NCBI RefSeq assembly: GCF_042652925.1
Contig: NZ_JBHSHC010000112.1
Span: 1 to 64,000 of the forward strand
DNA: 64,000 bases
Direction: 5' to 3'
Origin: Effusibacillus consociatus
GTDB taxonomy: Bacteria; Bacillota; Bacilli; Tumebacillales; Effusibacillaceae
Shown here: in pieces, positions 33,157-41,149 of the stretch
How positions within the stretch are numbered: the stretch's first letter is position 1
Layout of the letters: every line of letters starts with the position of its first letter
Notes under the pieces: generated by a model
Seen by the model: the letters and a program-made list of their open reading frames with translations, nothing else
Told to the model about the DNA's origin: nothing
Database searches by the model: none
Position numbers and translations under genes: made by a program

Positions 33157-35385
33157 CTAAGTTTGTTCGAGGATATAATCCACTGTGCGGATTGCCAAAG
33201 CAACGGTGGTTAATGTCGGGTTGGCAGCTCCGGTAAGAGGCAGGACGCTGTTATCGGCCACGTAGAGACCGTGTATGCCGTGGATTTGTCCGTACCGGTT
33301 TGTTGCCGAAGTAGACGGATCATCGCCCATTCGGCATGTGCCCGCTTCATGGTTGTCTCGACCGGGAGGCCAGAGGCAAGGTTTCTCGTAAAATTCCAAT
33401 CCCATACTGGAGGCAGCCGCTTGGATAGAGGAAAATAATTCACCGATAGTCGCTTTATCCTGATCGCTGTAGGAAAATTGCACCTTTAACAAAGGCACAC
33501 CGTATTGATCCCGTCTTGTCGGATCAAGAGTGACATGGTTTTCAGGTCGCGGTTCGATGGTGGCCAATCCGTGAAATCTTAGTCTCAGTTCTTCTCGAAG
33601 CTTTTTTTCTTCATACTGGTACCAAAAATATTCCAAAGGATCAGATCCTAAAATGAAGAACATGAATTTTCGATCAGTCGTACTGGGAACCATTATAGCG
33701 GCATTCCCCAACACTTCCGGAAATTCATTTCGGTTTATTTTTGCATTCGCGACGACTGTTGGATGATTCACCAAATATCTGCCAATGGATTCTCCAGGAA
33801 TATTTGAGTTCAGAAGAATGCGCGGTGTTTCAAAGGTACTGGCGGAAAGGATTACCGTCTGTGCTCTGATCGTGTACGATTTATTGTCTGAAGTAACTAC
33901 CTTGACGCCTGCGGCTTTTCCTTTCTCGGTTAGAACCTGTACTGCACGTGTGTTGACAGCCAAATCAAAAGGTCTCCTATTTAGGGCGTGAGCCAGAAAT
34001 ATAATGGAGCTAAAAAAGACATTCGAATGGACTTGCCCGTATTTGGTGCCTGCAAGGTCAACGGCCAAAGGGAGGTCTGCCGCATCCGGAAATCCTCCGA
34101 AGTGAAGGCGGTGGAGCAGTGTTTCTTGCAGGGAGGATCCCCTTGCGTATGCCCCGGTTACATTCATAATCTGCTCTGCCGTGAGGTAATAGGAAACAAG
34201 ATCTTGATATGAAATCGGCCAAAGTTTGAAGTCTATAGGCTGCAAACGGGGACACATTAAATACCAGTGAAGGGTTCTTCCGCCGAGAGCTCTGAATATT
34301 CTCGCCCCCGGATAATCCGGCCATAATTTTCCGACAGGTTCAGCGTAGCGGGGATTTTCTATAAATTGCTCAAACCGGGTATTGTTGAAAGTAGGCAAAT
34401 TGCGTGCATGGGTCGGTACTAAAAGATCTCCTGCCTCGATCATTCCGATCCGCTTGCCTCTGCTTTTCGATTGTTCGCATAATCTCCAGAGAGCGGCCCC
34501 GCCTCCCGCTCCGCTGCCGATGATGAGGACATCGTAATCGGTCTGTGCCATTTCCTCGACCGATGTCAAGGGAATCCATGGTTCCGTCGCCGTTTGGGAC
34601 GAATAGGAACGGGTCACATTGCCGTTCTGCATCGGTAACTCTGTAGACGGTTTCATGACTGACGCTGGCGGGATGACATCCAACGCCCAATGAATGGCGT
34701 TCATCACCAGTTTGCGAAAAGCAGGCACCTGAAAATCCTCAGGATGGCCAAGAGTGGTAGTGAAAGTTTGTCCCCCGGCATAGTTTTTAAAGGTCCATGC
34801 TACAGGGTTGATCTCTGTGGTTGCATCAGGCTTGAAATCAGGATCAACTGATTGTCCCAGGAGTAAAATTTCCGCCTCTTTTGGCGGATACGGCAGAACA
34901 TAATATAACCACGATCGTACATGGAATCTGTCCGGAATCCCGCATAAGATTGGATGCTGCCTTGCTTTAGGTGCCACGAATACCTCAGTGCTTGAAGAAT
35001 ACGCATAATGCTTGATCCAAGGAGCACCAAGCACCCCAATGCCAAACTTTGTATTCCATGGTTCAAGAGGGTGACCTTTCGGATAAAGAAATCCATGCGT
35101 GCTTGTGCGGAATCCGATTACCGGTTTGCCTCTCTCAATGTAATCCCGGATATGGCGAAATTGCTCCTCAGGCAAAGTTCGATAACGAATAAAAAATACT
35201 GCCAAATCCGCATCGGCAAGTGCCTCGAGACCGGGAATATTGGCAGGATTTGAAGAAGCCGGATAGGCAGTTAATACTGTCGTCCGGGCTCCATACAGTT
35301 CTGCCTCCTTAGCAATCAAAGGGAGGGTATATTCGGATTCATATTCGACTTCCGCGGCAATAAACACGATATGGAACGATTTCAA
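33157..35385 (-). CDS. ThuA-like domain fused to GMC oxidoreductase
   Basis: 742 residues from a TTG at 35385. The ribosome binding site is weak there, and a better AAGGAG lies 27 nt further up without an in-frame start. Residues 1-245 look like a ThuA domain of the glutamine-amidotransferase-like fold: an alpha/beta start, then Gly-Lys-Pro-Val-Ile-Gly-Phe-Arg-Thr-Ser-Thr-His, and Thr-Leu-Gly-His-Pro-Glu-Asp-Phe near the end. Residues 270-742 are a full GMC enzyme (Gly-Ser-Gly-Ala-Gly-Gly-Gly, His-Glu-Ala-Gly-Thr-Cys-Arg-Met-Gly, Gly-Ala-Ala-Asn-Pro). In rhizobia ThuA is linked to 3-keto-trehalose formation. The fusion therefore points to 3-keto-sugar chemistry. Confidence 0.85.
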   Translation of the reverse strand: MKSFHIVFIAAEVEYESEYTLPLIAKEAELYGARTTVLTAYPASSNPANIPGLEALADADLAVFFIRYRTLPEEQFRHIRDYIERGKPVIGFRTSTHGFLYPKGHPLEPWNTKFGIGVLGAPWIKHYAYSSSTEVFVAPKARQHPILCGIPDRFHVRSWLYYVLPYPPKEAEILLLGQSVDPDFKPDATTEINPVAWTFKNYAGGQTFTTTLGHPEDFQVPAFRKLVMNAIHWALDVIPPASVMKPSTELPMQNGNVTRSYSSQTATEPWIPLTSVEEMAQTDYDVLIIGSGAGGGAALWRLCEQSKSRGKRIGMIEAGDLLVPTHARNLPTFNNTRFEQFIENPRYAEPVGKLWPDYPGARIFRALGGRTLHWYLMCPRLQPIDFKLWPISYQDLVSYYLTAEQIMNVTGAYARGSSLQETLLHRLHFGGFPDAADLPLAVDLAGTKYGQVHSNVFFSSIIFLAHALNRRPFDLAVNTRAVQVLTEKGKAAGVKVVTSDNKSYTIRAQTVILSASTFETPRILLNSNIPGESIGRYLVNHPTVVANAKINRNEFPEVLGNAAIMVPSTTDRKFMFFILGSDPLEYFWYQYEEKKLREELRLRFHGLATIEPRPENHVTLDPTRRDQYGVPLLKVQFSYSDQDKATIGELFSSIQAAASSMGLEFYEKPCLWPPGRDNHEAGTCRMGDDPSTSATNRYGQIHGIHGLYVADNSVLPLTGAANPTLTTVALAIRTVDYILEQT

Positions 35386-35441
35386 AGATTGTTTCTTGTG
35401 TGACTTATTGTTTATTCTCCTTTTTTGACAAAATAGATGGT

Positions 35442-37077
35442 CTATGTCATTTGTTCGATGATATGATCTGCTGTTCGAATCGCCAAAGCGACAGTTGTTA
35501 GTGTCGGATTTGCAGGTGAAGTCAGATTCAGGACGCTGTTATCGGCTACGTAGAGACCGGTTATTCCATGGACTTGACCGTAGCGGTTGGTTGCTGAAGT
35601 TGAGGGGTCATCTCCCATCCGGTATGTTCCCGACTCGTGGTTGTCACGGCCTGGCGCAAATAGTTGGGGGAGAGCGTCCAGCGATAACATCATCGTGGAA
35701 GAAAAGGCTAGAAGGGAATCGTATATTTTACGGATAAGATCTTGATCCTTGTGGCTGTAGGAGAATTGCACGTTTAGCATGGGTACACCGTACTCATCCC
35801 GTCTTCTCGGGTCAAGGCTGATATAATTGTCAACCCGAGGTTCTACGACCCCATAACCATGTAATTCAAAGTTAACTTCTTTTCGAAGCGGCTTCTCTTC
35901 ATAATGGGACCAGAAATCTGTAAAAGCCAAGAGTTGATAATTTCGATCAACCGAGCTTGGAACCAGGAGGGTGGCAATGCCCAACACTTCCGGAAATTGA
36001 TCGCGTTTTACTGATGCATGCGCAACGACTACAGGATGATTCACCAAGTATCTTCCAATGGCTTCTCCGGGAATATTTGAGTTCAGCAGAATACGTGGGG
36101 TTTCAAAGGTACTGGCGGAAAGGATGACCATCTTTGCTTTGATTATGCAGGATTTATTGTCCGAAGTAACTGCCTTTACGCCTGCGGCTTTTCCTTTTTC
36201 GGTCAGAACTTGTACCGCACGTGTATTTACAGCCAAATCAAAGGGTCTCGTATTCAGAGCGTAAGCCAAGAATAGAATCGAACTGAAAAAGACATTCGAA
36301 TGGACTTGCCCGTATTTGGTCACTTCAAGGTCTACAGCCATGGGGATGTCCGTAGCCTCTGGAAATCCGCCAAACCGAAGGCGATCGAGAAGCATTTCGT
36401 GAAGGGCAGATCCCTTAGAATAGAACCTGGTTATATTCATCAGTTTTTCAGCGCCAAGATAATAGGGAACAAGATCCTTATATTGAATCGGCCAGGATTC
36501 GAACTCTGCAGGGTGAAAACGGGGGGGCAAATGTGAACCATTTTAAGGTTCTTCCGCCTAAGGCTCTAACTATTCTTGCGTCCGGATAATCCGGCCACAA
36601 TCGTCCAACTTGATCCTCAATCCGCCGCAAGTATGCAGTAAGACGTTGTACATCGAAAGTAGGCAAATTAAACGCATGGGTCGGCAATAGAAGATCTCCG
36701 GCCTCGATCATCCCGATCCGCTTGCCGCTGTTTTTCCATTGTTCGCACAATCTCCAAAGAACGGCTCCGCCTCCCGCCCCGCTGCCGATGATCAGCACAT
36801 CATAATCGGTCTGCGCCATTTTCTCAATGGGCGTCAGGGGAATCCAGTGTTCCTGATAAGCTGCAGGAACAGGGGGACATGAAGGGAATTCGGCGGATTT
36901 CCTCACCGGAATCCCTGGGGAAGGGAGATTCACTTTTGTACCCGGATCAATTTGCACATCGATAGCTGCAATGTGTGGATTGAGAGAGAGGAGATGTTCT
37001 GATTCAAAATGATATCTGTTCGCAATCTCTCTCAGAGTAACCCTATATTTACAAATATATGGTTTCAAAAGAAACAC
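35442..37077 (-). pseudogene. LysM-like/GMC oxidoreductase with frameshift in a C7 tract
   Basis: The first part (37077 to about 36527) encodes a LysM-like segment (Thr-Leu-Arg-Glu-Ile-Ala-Asn-Arg-Tyr, Leu-Leu-Ser-Leu-Asn-Pro-His-Ile) and the FAD motif of a GMC enzyme. In the coding strand a run of seven C (36521-36527) shifts the frame. With six C the reading would continue Phe-Ala-Pro-Arg-Phe-His-Pro-Ala-Glu-Phe into the second open frame, which runs to 35442. The active-site region also departs from its paralogues: Gly-Thr-Tyr-Arg for Gly-Thr-Cys-Arg, and Ser-Pro-Ala-Asn-Pro for Gly-Ala-Ala-Asn-Pro. It may be a decaying gene, a phase-variable one, or a sequencing error. It is 56 bp upstream of the ThuA-GMC gene. 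Confidence 0.8.
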
Positions 37078-37212
37078 ATCCTTTATTTATCCTTTGGGTA
37101 AATAGATATGCGTTTATCCCCACATAATTTACATTCTAAAATTATACATCTTTCACTCGCCAATCCCTCGGCCCGATACCCTCTGGCCATATCCTGCACC
37201 TTGGTGGGAGTG

Positions 37213-37992
37213 TTACAGTTTTGTCCCCATCACTTTCGGACCGCGTGGAGACGTTCCATTTGCATCCGGTTCTCTGGTAATTCCGATATTGTCAAAATCA
37301 GGCTTGCTGCTCGCCGTGTAAACCAGTACCCCGTCTCCTTTTTCATTCACCCGGAAGGTCCCCGCGTTTTGTCGCTGCCCGTTTCTTAACAGCCAGACCT
37401 GGTAAGCTTGTTCGCCGCTTAAGGGAGCAGCGTTGTTGACCTGTACCACCAACTGAATCCCGCGGGAGGTTTCCGTTAGGTACACAATTCCGGAAGCTTC
37501 CAAGTCATTTCCGGCAGTATAGAGCGGGAACGAGCGCTCTAATTTGGTTGTGGGTCCAGGTTGATTGCTGGGCTCGGCCTGCAGTTGTTTCTGATATTGA
37601 TTGTTTTGCCAAAGAGACATTCCAAAAGCTACGGTTACTGCCGCCAGCATTCCCGCCGCAAGTTTCCCATAGCGATTTGAAACAAATGACTGCCAAGCGG
37701 ATATCGGAGAAGCTGCGGACTGTTTCGGACGGATTTCAGACCCGCTGTTGTCTGCCGGAGCTTTTACGCTGAAGGCCGCCTGTAAGGTCCGGGTTTTCAG
37801 TTGATCCGGTACAGGAACCGGATTTGCCGTATAGGGAAGACTGTTCGCCACAGCCTGCAAATCAGCGATCTCACGTTGACAATCTGCACATCCGGCAAGA
37901 TGGGTTTCAAAATGTTTTTGTTCTTCAGGGGTCAATGGGCCAAAAACATAGGAAAGACATAGGGAGCAGGCATTTTCTTGTTCGCGGTTCAT
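37213..37992 (-). CDS. Anti-sigma factor, zinc-finger (HC2) and RskA-like
   Basis: 259 residues. The ATG at 37992 is preceded by GGAAGGAGG; the longer frame to 38121 lies inside the sigma gene and is not used. A ZAS-type zinc finger (His-Phe-Glu-Thr-His-Leu-Ala-Gly-Cys-Ala-Asp-Cys) is near residues 27-38. One membrane helix lies near 130-150. The C-terminal extracytoplasmic part resembles RskA, with a Gly-Glu-Gln-Ala-Tyr-Gln-Val-Trp-Leu-Leu stretch. It should hold the ECF sigma factor inactive at the membrane. Start and sigma stop overlap by 4 nt. Confidence 0.92.
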   Translation of the reverse strand: MNREQENACSLCLSYVFGPLTPEEQKHFETHLAGCADCQREIADLQAVANSLPYTANPVPVPDQLKTRTLQAAFSVKAPADNSGSEIRPKQSAASPISAWQSFVSNRYGKLAAGMLAAVTVAFGMSLWQNNQYQKQLQAEPSNQPGPTTKLERSFPLYTAGNDLEASGIVYLTETSRGIQLVVQVNNAAPLSGEQAYQVWLLRNGQRQNAGTFRVNEKGDGVLVYTASSKPDFDNIGITREPDANGTSPRGPKVMGTKL

Positions 37993-38558
37993 TGTCTTTC
38001 CTCCTTCCATGACTGCATCAGTGTGCGCAGGGTTTTCAACGCGGCATGCAGCCGGCTTTTGACCGTTCCTATCGGCAGATTCAGTATGTCTGCCACCTCG
38101 GAGAGCGAATGCCCTTCCCAATAAGTCATCTTCAGAATCGTTTGTTGTTCGGGTTTCAGTGTGTCAAGACCCAGCCGGACTGTATCGGCCAGTTCCTGCC
38201 GCTCCAGACCCGATGCGTAATCCACAGTATCATGGAGAGTTTCGTATAGCATAAGCGGTGGCAGAACGGAAAAGCGGGTCTTTCTCGAACGTTTGCGAAG
38301 TGCATCGATCGCAAGATTGCGAGTAATAGTCAAAAGCCAGCTTGAAAATCGTCCCCGTCTCGCATCATAAAGCTCGGGTGCGACCCATATTTTCGTGAAC
38401 ACGTCTTGAACCACTTCCTGTGCGAGTGGCGGGTCTTTTGTTATTTGCAGCGACAGGGAATACACGAGAGAAGCGTAGCGGTCATAAAGCTCCTCCAAGG
38501 CATTTCCGTCGCCAAGCTTGAGGGAGTGCAAAAGTTCCCCTTCAGACTTGATGGACAT
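37989..38558 (-). CDS. ECF RNA polymerase sigma factor
   Basis: 189 residues; GGAG lies 11 nt before the ATG. Region 2 (Leu-Ala-Gln-Glu-Val-Val-Gln-Asp-Val-Phe-Thr-Lys-Ile-Trp, then Ser-Ser-Trp-Leu-Leu-Thr-Ile-Thr-Arg-Asn) and region 4 (Leu-Ser-Glu-Val-Ala-Asp-Ile-Leu-Asn-Leu-Pro-Ile-Gly-Thr-Val-Lys-Ser-Arg) are complete. It belongs to the group paired with RskA-like anti-sigma factors (SigK-type ECF). The divergent region holds two AACC-N16-CGT promoters, one for its own operon and one for the lipoprotein, so autoregulation is likely. Confidence 0.95.
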   Translation of the reverse strand: MSIKSEGELLHSLKLGDGNALEELYDRYASLVYSLSLQITKDPPLAQEVVQDVFTKIWVAPELYDARRGRFSSWLLTITRNLAIDALRKRSRKTRFSVLPPLMLYETLHDTVDYASGLERQELADTVRLGLDTLKPEQQTILKMTYWEGHSLSEVADILNLPIGTVKSRLHAALKTLRTLMQSWKEERQ

Positions 38559-38599
38559 GCGGGCTGAGACTCCTTTTTCCGATAAACCAATCTATTAGA

Positions 38600-38625
38600 T
38601 ATACGATTGATCTTTCGATTTGGTT
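38600..38625 (-). promoter_or_regulatory. ECF-type promoter of the sigma/anti-sigma operon
   Basis: On the minus strand AACC (38625-38622), a 16-bp spacer and CGTATA (38605-38600). This matches the general ECF layout and the divergent promoter at 38653-38679. Confidence 0.65.
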
Positions 38626-38652
38626 TTTAAAAAAAATTATATCAAACAGCGA

Positions 38653-38679
38653 ACCGTTTGTTGGTTGCTGTCGTTATCT
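38653..38679 (+). promoter_or_regulatory. ECF-type promoter of the lipoprotein gene
   Basis: GAACC (38653-38657), a 16-bp spacer and CGTTAT (38674-38679), facing the lipoprotein gene that begins at 38717. Confidence 0.65.
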
Positions 38680-38716
38680 GAATGTAAACCAAATTTCAGA
38701 ATAAGGGGAGAGTTAT

Positions 38717-39193
38717 GTGAAGAAAAAATGGTTGGCAGTACCTGTGACAGTAATTGCGCTTGCCGGTGTAACCGGCTGTGGAAGTGACAAAACTTCAATT
38801 CCGGCCCAAGATCCTTATTCGGCACCGGCCAAACAAGAGCAGCCGGCAGCAGCCCCGGAAACAAAAAAGCCTTCTTTCAAAGTGGAAGGGATTAAAGACG
38901 GGGATAGTGTGAAACCCGGGGATCTGAAGATTAAAGTGACCCTCACAGATTTCAAATTGGTTGATTTTTCGACGAACACACAACCCAAATCCGGGGAAGG
39001 ACATATCCACATCTGGTTGGATACCGATCCGAAAGATCCGAAAGTGGCACAAAAGGTGATCAAAGATCCCGATAACATTGTCTTAAAAGATGTGAAGCCG
39101 GGAGAGCATACATTAGTGGTGAGCATTAACGGAAACGACCATAAGCCGGTTGAAGGAACTACACCGCAAACCTTTAAATTTACCGTAAAGTAA
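38717..39193 (+). CDS. Surface lipoprotein, target candidate of the ECF sigma factor
   Basis: 158 residues from GTG 38717 after AAGGGGAGAG. A signal peptide ends in a lipobox with Cys-21 (Gly-Val-Thr-Gly-Cys-Gly-Ser). A Pro/Ala-rich linker (residues 30-55) leads to an Ig-like beta domain with Gly-Glu-Gly-His-Ile-His-Ile-Trp-Leu-Asp and Pro-Gly-Glu-His-Thr-Leu-Val-Val. The His-rich strand could bind metal, but this is not shown. It is divergent from the sigma operon under a matching promoter. Confidence 0.82.
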   Translation: MKKKWLAVPVTVIALAGVTGCGSDKTSIPAQDPYSAPAKQEQPAAAPETKKPSFKVEGIKDGDSVKPGDLKIKVTLTDFKLVDFSTNTQPKSGEGHIHIWLDTDPKDPKVAQKVIKDPDNIVLKDVKPGEHTLVVSINGNDHKPVEGTTPQTFKFTVK

Positions 39194-39207
39194 TTCTCGG
39201 CAAACGC

Positions 39208-39238
39208 GCTTTCGATCCGTCGGGTCGAAAGCTTTTCT
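39208..39238 (+). terminator. Rho-independent terminator after the lipoprotein gene
   Basis: Stem GCTTTCGA / TCGAAAGC (39208-39215 with 39225-39232), extended by CC/GG beyond a bulge, then TTTTCTATT. Confidence 0.85.
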
Positions 39239-39351
39239 ATTGAGGTAGTCACAACTCCGCCTTAGCCCAATTATGCAGGACAACAAACCAAATCTCCTTC
39301 ACCCCAATACAGTAGTTATTGAATTTATTCCTTGGGGAGGGTGTTTAACCA

Positions 39352-39759
39352 ATGTATTGGGGATATTATCCTTATGAAACAGTGCCGTTTTATCGAAATT
39401 ATCTGCCCTACAGCCCTGATGTTCACGACGTTGATGATTTGAAACAAATGGTGGATGAACTGCAAAATCAATTGGAGGAAATACGGGCAAAAATTAACAA
39501 TCCGGCATTGAATCCTGAACCTGAAACCCGTCAAGCAGCCGAAGTGGAAGAATCGGATTTGGTGAGAGACATTCAACAACAAATTAATTCTTTAAAGGCT
39601 GCCCAAATTGCATCCTATGAAGAACTGTTATCTATGTTTCTCAAAAATGAAATGAGAGATCGAATTCGTGACATTCAACTGGATATCACTCCCGAAAAAG
39701 TGGTTAAAAAGATTTCTAAAAGCCTGGACGGAACAAAAAGTGTGTCGCAAGAGGAATAA
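39352..39759 (+). CDS. Hypothetical protein with Tyr/Pro-rich N terminus and coiled coil
   Basis: 135 residues. GGGGAGGG lies about 10 nt before the ATG. The first 25 residues are rich in Tyr and Pro (Tyr-Trp-Gly-Tyr-Tyr-Pro-Tyr), as in some spore coat proteins. Residues 28-50 and 68-90 are Glu/Gln/Leu-rich and probably coiled coil. No signal peptide or known domain. It is followed 2 bp later by another small gene and is likely co-transcribed with it. Function unknown. Confidence 0.65.
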   Translation: MYWGYYPYETVPFYRNYLPYSPDVHDVDDLKQMVDELQNQLEEIRAKINNPALNPEPETRQAAEVEESDLVRDIQQQINSLKAAQIASYEELLSMFLKNEMRDRIRDIQLDITPEKVVKKISKSLDGTKSVSQEE

Positions 39760-39761
39760 CT

Positions 39762-40049
39762 TTGGCTTCCGCCAGTGTTATACGGTTCATCAAATTTGTG
39801 ACAATTGATGACAACGGAGAAGAAATTGTTACCCCCTTCGGCTATCCAAGACATCATAGTTTAATTGATAAACAGACTGGTAGCGAGAATGAGCAGTCAC
39901 AACAAGGGGTACCTTTACTAACAGTGTTCCAATTTATTTCAAACCATCACCCTGCTTTTTTAAATGATCCGAAGTTAATCGGAGTAGATGTCAATGGCAT
40001 ATGGTTTCCAGCTCAGCAGCTTTTAATGGTGAAATCAACCTTAAGGTAA
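39762..40049 (+). CDS. Hypothetical protein
   Basis: 95 residues from a TTG at 39762, preceded by GAGGAA and starting 2 bp after the previous stop. It is a mixed soluble sequence with no membrane segment or recognisable motif. The tight spacing with the Tyr/Pro-rich gene argues for a shared transcript and perhaps a shared role. Confidence 0.5.
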   Translation: MASASVIRFIKFVTIDDNGEEIVTPFGYPRHHSLIDKQTGSENEQSQQGVPLLTVFQFISNHHPAFLNDPKLIGVDVNGIWFPAQQLLMVKSTLR

Positions 40050-40173
40050 CAAATCAAATTCTCAGTTGTGTTTCTATTTTTGCTATGGTAAAATGTCTTT
40101 TGTTGATCAAGACGGTCCGCTGTCAATTCACGAGATTTTGGCAAGAACGTCTGTAGGGAAGGAGGAAATAGGC

Positions 40174-40521
40174 ATGAATCAAGAACTTCTTCGTCAAATT
40201 ACCGACGAACAGCTCCGTAAGGATGTACCGAGCTTTCGTCCGGGGGATACTGTAAAAGTTCACGTGAAGGTAAAAGAAGGTAACCGTGAGCGGATCCAGT
40301 TGTTTGAAGGCGTTGTAATCAAGCGTCGCGGCTCCGGAATTTCCGAGACTTTTACCGTTCGCAAGATCTCTTACGGTGTGGGTGTGGAGCGTACGTTCCC
40401 AATCCATTCACCGAAGATCGAAAAAATCGAAGTTGCTCGCCGTGGTCGTGTGCGTCGTGCGAAACTCTATTACCTGCGCGAACTCAAAGGTAAAGCTGCC
40501 CGTATTAAAGAAATTCGTTAA
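40174..40521 (+). CDS. rplS: 50S ribosomal protein L19
   Basis: 115 residues. The ATG at 40174 follows GGAAGGAGG; earlier in-frame codons are ignored. The conserved Phe-Arg-Pro-Gly-Asp-Thr-Val-Lys-Val, Arg-Ile-Gln-Leu-Phe-Glu-Gly-Val-Val-Ile and Arg-Arg-Gly-Arg-Val-Arg-Arg-Ala-Lys-Leu-Tyr-Tyr-Leu-Arg segments leave no doubt. L19 sits at the 30S-50S interface. rimM and trmD, the usual upstream neighbours, are absent here, so the gene seems to have its own promoter. Confidence 0.98.
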   Translation: MNQELLRQITDEQLRKDVPSFRPGDTVKVHVKVKEGNRERIQLFEGVVIKRRGSGISETFTVRKISYGVGVERTFPIHSPKIEKIEVARRGRVRRAKLYYLRELKGKAARIKEIR

Positions 40522-40530
40522 ATACCTCGG

Positions 40531-40560
40531 AGGGACTTGTGAAATGCAAGTCCCTTTTCC
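40531..40560 (+). terminator. Hairpin terminator/attenuator between rplS and lepB
   Basis: 9-bp stem AGGGACTTG / CAAGTCCCT with a 7-nt loop and a short T run. With lepB only 50 bp further on, it may attenuate rather than stop transcription. Confidence 0.75.
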
Positions 40561-40607
40561 CGTCATAGGAACGAAAAGGTTATAGAACCGGGCTGGAGGG
40601 GAACGCT

Positions 40608-41138
40608 ATGTCTGAACGTACAACGAATGAGACTTGGGAATGGATTAAAGCACTTGGACTCGCGGTTATTCTTGCGCTAGGCATACATCAATTTGTCTTT
40701 GCCCAGTTCCTCGTAGACGGTGAATCCATGATGCCCACCATGGAAGACCATGAACGGCTCATTGTCAATAAGATCATTTACCGCATACATAAACCGGAAC
40801 ACGGAGATATTATTGTATTCCAATATCCCGCCGACAAATCGAAAGATTTTATTAAGCGTGTGATAGGTCTCCCGGGCGATAAGATTGAGGTGCGCGGCGG
40901 CAAAGTATACCGCAATGGTGCCGAACTTGCAGAGCCTTATCTCGGTGAAGCCACGAACGGCTCGTTCGGTCCGGTAACAGTTCCGGAGGGTAAGCTGTTT
41001 GTAATGGGGGACAATCGCAACAATTCGAAAGACAGTCGGGACGGTTCCGTTGGTTTTGTCCCGTTCGATCTGGTTGTTGGGCGTGCCGATGTTGTGTTCT
41101 GGCCACCAGACAAATTTGAATTGTTCCCGTTCAAGTAG
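40608..41138 (+). CDS. lepB: Signal peptidase I
   Basis: 176 residues; GGAGGGG precedes the ATG. One N-terminal membrane helix (about 13-33) is followed by the catalytic Ser-40 in Gly-Glu-Ser-Met-Met-Pro-Thr-Met and Lys-83 in Asp-Phe-Ile-Lys-Arg-Val-Ile-Gly, then Met-Gly-Asp-Asn-Arg-x-Asn-Ser-x-Asp-Ser-Arg. The small size with one helix is the Gram-positive SipS type. It cleaves signal peptides outside the membrane. Set between rplS and ylqF, as in many Bacillales. Confidence 0.97.
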   Translation: MSERTTNETWEWIKALGLAVILALGIHQFVFAQFLVDGESMMPTMEDHERLIVNKIIYRIHKPEHGDIIVFQYPADKSKDFIKRVIGLPGDKIEVRGGKVYRNGAELAEPYLGEATNGSFGPVTVPEGKLFVMGDNRNNSKDSRDGSVGFVPFDLVVGRADVVFWPPDKFELFPFK

Positions 41139-41149
41139 GGGGTAGCAGT

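Noticed and set aside
40050..40173. L19 leader RNA upstream of rplS
   Set aside because: A leader is known in some Firmicutes, but I could not fold a convincing structure from the sequence by eye.
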